Shown one piece after another: positions 51,476 through 61,232 of a stretch of 64,000 bases of DNA. A program made the position numbers and the translations under genes. The stretch comes from Hemicentrotus pulcherrimus (lineage: Eukaryota > Echinodermata > Echinoidea > Camarodonta > Strongylocentrotidae): assembly GCA_003118195.1 (NCBI GenBank), contig BEXV01000034.1, positions 49,945 to 113,944 on the forward strand, in the 5' to 3' direction. The notes under the pieces are model-generated. The model was not told the origin of the DNA. It made no database searches and saw nothing but the letters and a program-made list of their open reading frames with translations. Each line of letters starts with the position of its first letter. Position 1 is the first letter of the stretch.

Positions 51476-51670
51476 AGATAAATAGATGGAGAGACAGGTT
51501 ATAAACAGGCACTCACTTTTTGGATCAATATACAGCAATTACATTCAAATGTGTTGTCAGAGGAGAGACAATCCTATAAAACCATTTTGTCATACAATAC
51601 AGCCAACTCAATCTCATCTTTCTGTTTTCAAGTAAAACAGAGCCACGAGCCAGCATCCATATCTCCTTAC

Positions 51671-51921
51671 CTGCTCCAGCGTGTTCTTACACGGCCCACA
51701 TTCTCCCCTGTCATGTGCCGCATTGTAGGCAAAGCAACCCTCGATAGCGACAGACTCCGTCCACGTCAGCGTGCCAAGCAGACTGGCCTGCTCCCAGCTG
51801 CATACCCCCCAGCCCGGAGCGCAGAGGTGGCTGGCGTTGCCGACGTGCCCCTGCCACTTCCCTGAGCATGCTGCTAAACGGTCTTTACTCAAGAGGCCTT
51901 CTGCTGATCCGTCTGCACATC
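51671..51921 (-). CDS. Exon: cysteine module A1 (first detected exon, 5' incomplete gene)
   Basis: The exon follows an acceptor reading taattcacag and ends at the donor cag|gtaagg. It is 251 nt: 2 nt finish a split codon (Gly expected by comparison with A2), then 83 codons, ending in phase 0. It has seven cysteines. Recognisable motifs in order are LAACSGKWQGHV, HLCAPGWGVCSW, EGCFAYNAA and GECGPC. The same ordered motifs occur in the exon at 12752-12980 (AACSGAWKGHV, ALCAHGWRVC, NGCYAYNAA, GVCTSC), which shows a true domain and not a chance frame. The exon is also clearly richer in GC than the sequence around it. I do not recognise the module in a named family; the Gly-Trp and multiple Cys suggest a small disulfide-bonded extracellular fold. 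It splices in phase to B1 17 kb away. The upstream exon is not identified. Confidence 0.88.
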
Positions 51922-52631
51922 CTGTGAATTAGAAAGATGAAATAAATGTTTGGCCATTATGAGATAAAGTTGAGTCTTCATGTTTAAATTCATGGAAACT
52001 ACAATCAGCATTTATAAAGTTATTATTCATTCAATCATTTTATGTATGTACTAAAGCCAGATCTGACTAAAGCTACATCTTGACATCTCTGGAGAAGAGA
52101 TATTCAAATAAGAAATAGTATTTTTTTAAAGGAAAATATGACTGATAAGAAATCCATACATGTTATATGTTAGCGTTGTTTTTCAACTGGTCAAGGAATG
52201 TGTAACTTAGTGACCCTCTTTTTATACACATTTACATGTACCAATACTGAAATTTGAAAGTGAAAAAGTAATGCACTGTATATGCTAAAAATACATTTTG
52301 AGTTTTTGACAGCTGACTGCCAGCATATAGTTTTATTGTTTCCTTTTAAAATGGCAAGTTTACAGACTTGGAGTGATTTCATAATTGAATATATCATTAA
52401 TGATAATTAGCAAGGGCACAAGTACGAAATCATGAGTTTCATAATTGATTACTCTTGGCATTTATACATCATGTGACTTAAAGATAAGATACATGTGGGG
52501 TAAAAATGTTCACTGATCCAGAGGTGTATCCATTGGACACTGGGGACACTTCAAAACCATGCCAAAACCTGCCCATACATTATATAGCCATGACCTTCCC
52601 TCTGGTCATACTCCCTCTCCCTCCCATGAGG

Positions 52632-52996
52632 CCTATATTCACTATCTTGAGATTGCCAAATATCCAGCTATTTGCGTCATCATCAGACCGAAGTAGCAAT
52701 TAGAAGGATATTTGGATGGGATTGTCATCCCAAGATATCTTGAGATAGTTTGCAAAATATCCCACTATTTGGCTAAATATCCAGCTATTTGTCCCGTGCG
52801 TCTTCACTAGACCAAAGATTTGCAATACGCACCAACGCTGAGCAAAATATCTCGAGCCAAGTTCTCAAGGTCCAGTTTCAAGTTTCAGGGTCGAATCTCG
52901 AGATAGTGAAGACGCGATTTGTTACTTCGGATTATTTCCCAAATCAAAAATAGCGGGCTATTTGGCAATCTCGAGAGGGTGAAGACGCGCCTATGG
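52632..52996. mobile_element. MITE-like inverted-repeat element with repeated GTGAAGACGCG sites
   Basis: The left end ttcactatcttgagattgcc and the reverse complement of the right end, cttcaccctctcgagattgc, match and continue into caaat...ctattt. The word gtgaagacgcg (either strand) recurs at about 52799, 52908 and 52979, and the ctcgagata word also recurs. No coding capacity. Confidence 0.65.
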
Positions 52997-53372
52997 TAAA
53001 TTTAAGAATATTTTTCAATTTATTTATCTGCTCCTTTTCTTTCCTTTTCTTTTCTCCCTGAGCCTTTGTGAATTGTGATGTGTATCAAGCCCTTGACATA
53101 ACACCCCATTACTGGCTGCTAGAACCATACCCCAGCCCAGTGAAGATGAACTATCTCCTATCTTTCATCCAGGAGTAATCTAATCACCCCGCTACCCATC
53201 GCACCTTGAACAAATTCAGACTTCCTTCTTTCCCACCCCCAGCGCTTCCTTCATATTCCACAGCTAGGTTCATATGAAAGGCTCTTTAGCTCATGGTTTG
53301 AAACTCTGAGGTTATCTTGTAGTTTTTATTTTGAGTTTCCCTAATAAAAATAATGATAATAGTGCATACACG

Positions 53373-53508
53373 TACCTGCCAACATTTGAAAATAAGAATT
53401 AGGAATTTTTAGCACAAAATTTTGAAAAATCAGAATATTCCGGATTTTCAGGTCCTAGAAATCCAGAAAAACAGAATATTCAAGATTATTCGTAAGGGTT
53501 GGCAGGTA
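53373..53508. mobile_element. 136-nt MITE-like element, TACCTGCCAAC ends
   Basis: Perfect 11-nt terminal inverted repeats tacctgccaac and gttggcaggta enclose an A-rich interior with repeated cagaatattc words. Confidence 0.7.
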
Positions 53509-54794
53509 TGATAGTGGAGTCTTGTATAGCGCTCAAGTCTGGCAGATTGCTACTCTTGGCACTCCATTATAGACCATGATGCAGAAGCACACATGGTTCT
53601 GAAACGTACAGTTTACTCTATTTTTTTAACCACCGCGATAGTGAGCAACAAGGGGGGGGGGGTCCTCACTCAAAGTTTACGCAATCAACATACAAAATCA
53701 ACTTTGAAGTTTCACCACCTTGTACCGACATCTTGATCGGTTTGGGGTTTAAAACTTTGAACATCCTTGTTTAGCTGAAGTGTGGACCGAAGTCTTGGTC
53801 GGTAGGTCATTGTTTGAAAGTTTAAAACCTTGAGATTTCACTAACTTACAGTTTAAAAATATTACAAAGCCATGTGAACATAGCCATATTCATCTATCAG
53901 TATAGGAGGCTCCTGGAGCCACTTTGGATACTTGCTATCCTGGGAACAACAAATTTTTTCTTTCCGAAAAAAAGTTATGTCATGGTCAGAAATTAATAAG
54001 CAGGGATGCTTCAAGTTGATTTGTTAGGATGGTTAAGGGGTATCAAGGCCATACTTTAATACTCTGCATCCATCTTTGATCAATCCTAAAACATATGAAC
54101 AAGCAATACACTGTATATATTATATAGAGTAAGAAGTGTGTTATCACATACATTTATATACTTCATGTAGATTTAATGCACTTCTTGCTCTGAACAGACA
54201 AGAATCTAACTTTCTCCTTATAGCTATCATTACAAAAAATTATCCTATTGACTATGCCGGACCTGGAAAATACATGCTTTCAGGGTTTCAGCCTAGATGA
54301 ATGAGCTTTAATATTTAGTAGTCAACTTGGACATTTTGGTATCATATATCTCTCTAAATTTGTTACTTATACAGTCGATCCACTCCCAAAACCCCAAAAC
54401 ATATTATAATTATTATAAAAAAATATATCATGAACACTATATTTTGCCCTTACTTGCTGGTTATTTAATGTTTGTCCTTTTAGATCACAGCATGGTCATA
54501 TGGTTTGTCAGATGTGGTTAGCTGTAGTTAATCTAATTATATATGACAACATCATTAACTTAAAGAGATTGCATTGACTTTGAAAAGAGATTAAAATTCT
54601 ACATTTGTCAACATTTGGCTGATGGCATTGTGAAATCACTTGAAATAATAATTCAAGTTCAACATAAGTACTAAATATCCATATAATTCAATGGTGTAAT
54701 TTTTTTAATCTTGTTTTTAAATTGAATTTATTGCACTAATTGCATTAAGACAATCACATCTCTTGTTTAATTAACTTATTTAAAAATTCAATTT

Positions 54795-54970
54795 TATCTT
54801 TTCTTTTATCTTTCTCTCAGAATTTCTGCTCCTTCTTATCCTTCTGTTTTTCTTTCTTCATCTTCAATTTCATTTTTTTATCTTTTATTTTATCTTCCTC
54901 TGAAATTTTTTGCTTCTCTTTACCCTTCTTTATTCCTTTCTTTATCTTCATTTTCATATATTTCTTTTCT
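54795..54970 (+). repeat. Diverged tandem duplication of a pyrimidine-rich 90-nt unit
   Basis: ttttatctttctctcagaat ... ctttcttcatcttcaatttc and ttttatcttcctctgaaatt ... ctttctttatcttcattttc are two copies in the same order. Confidence 0.6.
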
Positions 54971-55674
54971 ATAAATCATGACTGAATACACTCACATACT
55001 TTCATTTCAGGGAATATTATTTTTTGGTAAGTTTGAGATGAAATGAGTATCATTAAAAAAACTAAATGTATTTTACCACAGAATATATCACTAAAACGAG
55101 ATGCGAAATAAGGCACATACTCCAGCACAGAAAGAGAAAGTAGATTGAGAAATAGAAATAGAGGAAAGAGAGGAGAGAGAGAGAGAGAGGGGGGGTGGGG
55201 GGAATGATTTGAGGTAGCAGTCCTCATTACGGAATCAATCATCCTATTAAATCCGCTGTAAAAATAAACCCCTAGGAATGGATTTATCCAAATGAAAATT
55301 TCACTCCCACAAAATGCCAATCATTTTACCAATATCACATGACACTTTTCTTTCCACAGATCTTGTCTTGAATTTCAACACAACAAATTGATATTTTAAG
55401 GATTATATTAAAGCGCTGTATTATACAAGAGTTGAATTTAGAACATGTAAATACAGTAGTATAACGATTTCTGCAGCAAACTCAGCTGGTTAGAAGATAC
55501 ACATTTTTAGCTAAACTGTGTTCACTTTAAGAAGTCAAAAGATTGATAAATAACTTTTTGAATAAAAACATATATCTAAAATGAATTAGAAAAAGAAATG
55601 CTCAATTATAAAATAATAACATTATAGAGTAAGAAACATAAGGTTAGGGTTACATATTCATTTTTCAACTTGTT

Positions 55675-55677
<3 letters not shown>

Positions 55678-55731
<54 letters not shown>
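55678..55731 (+). repeat. Pure TC microsatellite, 27 units
   Basis: Uninterrupted (TC)n for about 54 nt; likely length-polymorphic. Confidence 0.95.
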
Positions 55732-55734
<3 letters not shown>

Positions 55735-58141
55735 GGTAAACAAAAATTACTCTACACTGGATACTCTTTTTACTGTCTAATCGAAGAATATTTGAAGTAC
55801 CGGTAAATCAAATTATCTAAGCAACCAAACTTCTAGCAAACACAATGAGTTATGTATATGAACATTCATATCTAACATTCTTATAATCTGCTTGTACCAC
55901 ATATGAATATATAATATCAATATCAATGATTTAATCAAACTTTAAGGGTCTGTAGTAAGTATAACAAAAAGTGCAACAAAACAAAACAGCACAGTGACTC
56001 ATATAAAATACATTTGTAATATTTTATGAGGCAAGTTTTCCCTTTACAATCCTCATACATGCATATTCATCAATCAGCGGTTAAGAATATAATATTAGTC
56101 GTTTACATTGCTATATGTCAGAGTAGATATGTTCACAGAGAGCGATACACAAGCAGGGGAATAGAGAGAGCTTTTCCCAGGTTGCCTGAAACGAAGAAGC
56201 ATGCGGAATGCCGGCAAGTAATGTAAGATGGTGCTCTGACTCTGGCAATGAAAGATAATTCAGAGTTTCATGTTGGGTTCAAAGCTACAGAATCGTAATA
56301 AAGATTAGAGAAATAGGAGGTATTGCACATAGAATGACTAACACATGTCTGGTATAGATTTCACAACAAGTAGCCGGCATTGATAATTAGATATGACTAT
56401 ATGCAATGCCGGTCACCGTGATATGAGTTTGACAAGAATAGTTCATGACCTATATCCGTCCAATTTAAGTCGCTATGTTATCCATGTAGTACATGCCTTG
56501 CCATGTCTACTGGAGACTGTACATGTTTATACTGTATATTTGCACAATGATTGCAGTAATGTGGTTTATACTGCGATAATGATGTATCATACAATGTCAA
56601 CTCATTTATAAGGATTATTGTCTGTTTGAAGCAAAATGGGCGTTTTAAAACTCTAAACTTAAACACAAACATAAACATAATGCCAATGTGGCTTCAGATA
56701 ACAAAAAACAAAAAAACATCAATAACATTACACGTTTATAATAGACACATCAAATCTTTCTCTTGTTGCCCTTTTTCTCTTTTTATTTGGTTGAAGTTTA
56801 CTGTTTTATTATAAGCATTTAAGATAAGATTACATTTCAGCTTTTATATCAGATAAAATTCTACCAAGATAACTGGAAAAGAACAAAAAAGGTACTCCAT
56901 AGTCATATTGAAGTATGAATTTAAAAACATAAAATCACTAAATTTGAAGGTTCTTTCAAAACCTATTGCCATTAATAATTTTTTGGAAATCTGAATTCAT
57001 AATGAGGCACAAAGATGCCTTCAAATAACAACATCAAAACATGTTTGTCTTCCTCCATCATCCTATCATATCTCCAACACCTAGGCCTATGCAAGGCAAA
57101 TTGGAAGGTGATATGGAAATTTGATACCACTCTTCTCCCTATAACACGCGTCAGTAGCACGGTGGAATCTAGGGGAGACCAGCGACGATGAACTTGGTGG
57201 AATTCCTGTGCCACCGGCCAAAGCAAGGGGGGTACCCACTCTCCACTTCCTTGTCTCTTGATGGGAGTTTGTTTACTGACTTGATACAAGAGTGTATATT
57301 AATATCTTGTTCCTTTGTTCTTTTGTAAATTATCTGTTGTCATTTACTAATATATTTTGTATACTCTACTTTCATGATGATATTGTTATGTGTTTCAAAG
57401 CACTCTGTATCTATAGTTGTAGGAAGGAAATGGTCAACTCGTTATTACCATAATCATCATTTCCACTACTATTATTACAATTAATACCTTTTAAATTGAT
57501 TTAAAAACAAAAAATCTTCTCATGATACTATTCAGTTCAGTTCTTTCTTTTCTTTAATATCAATAAGAAGATATGTGTAAATAACAAGTATCATATAGGC
57601 ATATACAGGGGAGATATAAAAGAATGTTTAAAAACTCGTAACTTACAGTTTGAACCCTGATTCAACTCTTATAGGAACTTTCAGAAATATCCATAAATTT
57701 GAATGGTAATTCCAAAATAGGTCCAATAAAATACATATATAGATAGATAACCCATTCTAAAAGCTTGACCACATTTTTCAAGAAACAATATCATAAATGA
57801 TGAAACTTTGACCTGATCAAAGGGGAGCTATAAGGGCAGATATCAGAAAGCAAATAGGAAGTGGCGACACAAGGACGCTAAAGCAAATATGTGAGACCAT
57901 TAAAGGTGCCAAGAAATAAGCCTGCTGAAGTTCAGGGACTTCCTGTTATCTTCTTATCATCCACACAGTTGTGAGGACGACTAGATGTTTTCGTCTGAAC
58001 ATCAAAACATGAGAAGGAACTAAGGTCTTAAGATGTGGGTCCAGAACTTTTAGTCTGATATGAATAAGTTTTTGTACTATTTGTATCAATATATTCCTTA
58101 GTATATGATCCAGGAGTCTTTGAATAATTTTTGTGTTCCAT

Positions 58142-58813
58142 NNNNNNNNNNNNNNNNNNNNNNNNNNNNNNNNNNNNNNNNNNNNNNNNNNNNNNNNNNN
58201 NNNNNNNNNNNNNNNNNNNNNNNNNNNNNNNNNNNNNNNNNNNNNNNNNNNNNNNNNNNNNNNNNNNNNNNNNNNNNNNNNNNNNNNNNNNNNNNNNNNN
58301 NNNNNNNNNNNNNNNNNNNNNNNNNNNNNNNNNNNNNNNNNNNNNNNNNNNNNNNNNNNNNNNNNNNNNNNNNNNNNNNNNNNNNNNNNNNNNNNNNNNN
58401 NNNNNNNNNNNNNNNNNNNNNNNNNNNNNNNNNNNNNNNNNNNNNNNNNNNNNNNNNNNNNNNNNNNNNNNNNNNNNNNNNNNNNNNNNNNNNNNNNNNN
58501 NNNNNNNNNNNNNNNNNNNNNNNNNNNNNNNNNNNNNNNNNNNNNNNNNNNNNNNNNNNNNNNNNNNNNNNNNNNNNNNNNNNNNNNNNNNNNNNNNNNN
58601 NNNNNNNNNNNNNNNNNNNNNNNNNNNNNNNNNNNNNNNNNNNNNNNNNNNNNNNNNNNNNNNNNNNNNNNNNNNNNNNNNNNNNNNNNNNNNNNNNNNN
58701 NNNNNNNNNNNNNNNNNNNNNNNNNNNNNNNNNNNNNNNNNNNNNNNNNNNNNNNNNNNNNNNNNNNNNNNNNNNNNNNNNNNNNNNNNNNNNNNNNNNN
58801 NNNNNNNNNNNNN
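58142..58813. other. Assembly gap (672 N)
   Basis: All frames across it are artefacts. The left half of the MITE at 58814-58982 probably falls inside it. Confidence 0.99.
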
Positions 58814-58982
58814 ACCAAGAGAGAAACCAATTTACCAAATATATGAATTAGTAGGCGGTTTCCCGGCAAATTTTTTATCATCATGTATTAGTCAAAACAT
58901 ATTCTTTCACATGATTGGTAACGAGAGCTTCCATTTCATTTTTTGAAATTGGGGCATTTCCAATACTGGTCTTTACCTTTAA
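58814..58982 (+). mobile_element. TTAA-flanked MITE, right half
   Basis: From gagagaaaccaatttacc through to tactggtctttacctttaa it matches the right half of the 50075-50450 element almost base for base. The left part is lost in the adjacent gap. Confidence 0.85.
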
Positions 58983-61107
58983 AGCAAAGTTCAGAGTGAG
59001 CTCTTGACCTTCTGGACGGACACTAGATCATACCAGAAACTGTTACATGGTCAGATGAGTAGTGATTGGGATTCATGGGGTCAGGCTCTATCTGCCCGTA
59101 TACCATCAAACTGAACATACGCTACTGTCTCATTTCCGCAATAAATAGTATCTACTTGCAGAAATTGCAAAGTAAGTCAAACAAAAACGTTTAAGACAAA
59201 CACTACAAGTTTTATCCTGGCTAATCAGAGGTTCTGTTTCTCTTAAGGTGTAAAAATCATTCAATGTGCACATATATGCAAGATACACATTTGTAAAAAA
59301 AAAAAATGATATTAAAAGTTTACAGGATCTTATTAGAACCTAACCTACTTATCAATGAAGAAGTTGCAATGCTATGCTAAACAACTATCTTCTATTTTCA
59401 TATCAAAATTCTTTGGATCTGTACAGTAAAAAATTGTCTCAAATATTGTCATCATGTCTTTATAATTTAGGCCCATGAGCAATTTTCAAGATATTTTCAA
59501 GATATAACAAGCATTTACAGGGAAAGTTAGGTTAGGGGAAAGTGGTCTTGACTAAAACAATCCAGTTTGATGTTACTAATTCAGACTACCAAACCTCAAT
59601 GATTGTGGGTACCTTTAGGAGTGGATCAAGTACTCAGTACAGAGCAAACTTCAAACTGGTATCTACTACCAATGACAGGCTCAGCTACCTCCAGGAGTCC
59701 TGGTGGACATCACCTGATCCTGGGCCGCCACCTAGGCTGTCAGTGATCATCAAAACTTTCCTCTCCAAAGTAATATTCAAGTTTCATCATTTAGGCCACC
59801 TGAGATATCTAAAAGACCTGTGCCAAATAAAAACTCTACACTGACCATGCAAAGATCACATACTGAAGCTATTCATCACAATTATTTCATAAAAACTAAA
59901 TTGCTAAGAGAATATTTTTTTTCCTTCTTTCCGAAAGGCAGATGTTGGAATGTTTGCGGTATGGATGGCTTCAGAGAGGAGGTAATATTTCAGTATATGA
60001 TGAAGATTTAATGGGTCAATCTAATAATGGAGAATGATTGACCAACTAATTTGGGGAATACCCCCAAGGATTCAGCGTATCCCTAGATAATGCCATCCGA
60101 CCAAGGTTCAACAAACTTGGGACAACTGCAACTGAAAAGAAAACAACTTCTTATGAAAGAAAAATAAACATGACAAACTTGTAATATTTATGATTCTTCT
60201 TTTAGATTTTGCTCTATAAGGAATAATCCACACAAAGATTGTTTGCTCTCTTTAAAAAATCTTTATCTGTTATGAATCATTTCATCATTTTCATAGAAAC
60301 TCTATAGAATTGATGGCAAGGTATTAAATTTATTGTATTAAAAGCATTGGTAATACTTGAAATCTGTGATAATTAAGTAAAAGACAATTGGTTCACTTTC
60401 ACTAGATATTAACAATTTTGTTGTTAAGTCTCAGATCTGAATAACAATAAAAGCTCTTCAGTTTATAGCTCGATAAGTCTGATTTTTCCCCTCATACTCT
60501 GTAACTTTATGAAGTTCATTTATTTGATTAGATCCATTCTAAGCAGTCAAACCTTTGATTCTAAGAGCTTGTAGATGGGGAGAGCTAACTCTCTTCATAT
60601 TTTGAATCGACCACAAAATTTTTAAAACTATTCTTGCCGAATTAAATCCAGCTTGAGAGAGGAATTTGAGGGAAACTTCCCATGGATATCCACTTATCAC
60701 ATGGCCCTCTAGCTCACCATCTAACAAATAAAGTATTTAATTTCAACCAACTAGGCAACGATTAACACTAAAGACACATTACCATTGTGATTTCCAACAA
60801 TTGCCATTCCCCCTATTTTCTCTTATTTGCTTTTCCAATTGGTTATCTCCCCTTCCCTAACCAGGAAATTAATAGCCTTGTTTCGCATCAAGCATTGTTC
60901 TTTCAAAAGCTAGCTGAAGGCATAAACAAGAGAGAGGCGTTTTGGAACAAGAAAGCATGCAGGTGATACTGGTAACGAACTAAGAGTTGGCCTCTCTCAC
61001 TTGGAGTAATTTTACAACAGTTTTCTCCCTTTGCGTTGGTACATGTGACTCTGTTGCTGACGTTTCACACGTGACTTGTAGGAATCAGTTGTCAAGAGGG
61101 CGGTTTC

Positions 61108-61232
61108 GTTTGGGAGCGCGCACTGCTGGGTAACCCGAGAGCACTTCTCTGTGGCAACAGCCGCATTCCCAGGCGAACTTGATGTTGGTTTTTGCAGCCC
61201 GACACTGGCTAATCCACAACACAAACCGACAA
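61108..61232 (-). CDS. Weak candidate first exon with signal peptide
   Basis: An ATG on the minus strand at about 61232 opens MLLFICRFVLWISQCRAA, which resembles a signal peptide: a hydrophobic core of about 11 residues and a possible cleavage after SQC. The frame continues through a Cys-rich stretch (WECGCCH) and could end at a gtt dinucleotide after TCG-G in phase 1 with a final G. That would restore the Gly expected at the start of module A1. The donor would read ggttacc, which is poor, and nothing else confirms it. The patch is GC-richer than its surroundings. Treat it as a hypothesis only. Confidence 0.15.

Larger units (their letters stand above)
34715..51670 (-). other. 17-kb intron between modules A1 and B1
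   Basis: The largest intron. It holds hairpin-family copies (36387, 38234, 39012, 40259, 40984, 44924), TTAA-flanked MITE copies (44966-45303 and 50075-50450), an inverted pair of another element (about 45630-46060 and 47860-48240), TC and GA tracts (46757-47075, 51390-51475) and 35 N at 47776-47810. No coding exon is seen. Confidence 0.75.
4890..51921 (-). other. Partial gene: secreted A-B-Ig-A-B-EGF-EGF multidomain protein
   Basis: Nine exons on the minus strand join into one open frame of 482 residues that ends in a TAG at 4892-4890. Junction phases in transcript order are 0, 1, 1, 1, 2, 1, 1, 1, and every donor/acceptor pair agrees. Domain order is Cys module A1, Cys module B1, one Ig domain, A2, B2, two short EGF repeats and a 23-residue hydrophilic tail. 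There is no hydrophobic stretch after EGF 2, so the product should be secreted or matrix-bound, not membrane-anchored. The model is 5' incomplete: A1 begins with a codon split after its first base (phase 1), so at least one upstream exon with a signal peptide is missing. Ig and EGF modules on mainly phase-1 introns are typical of shuffled extracellular proteins. I do not recognise a named orthologue and infer no specific ligand. Transcript evidence is lacking, so exact borders are predictions. Confidence 0.85.

Noticed and set aside
56972..57289. Minus-strand frame of 105 residues with some complex sequence (PPLLWPVAQEFHQVHRRW)
   Set aside because: It looks more protein-like than most, but I see no splice sites that link it to the gene and recognise no domain. 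It may be a decayed transposon fragment.
57946..58946. Long frames of 237-312 residues on both strands
   Set aside because: They run through 672 N and are not real sequence.
59542..59844. Plus-strand 100-residue frame
   Set aside because: No domain, no splice or promoter context, and composition changes along its length; probably chance or old repeat.
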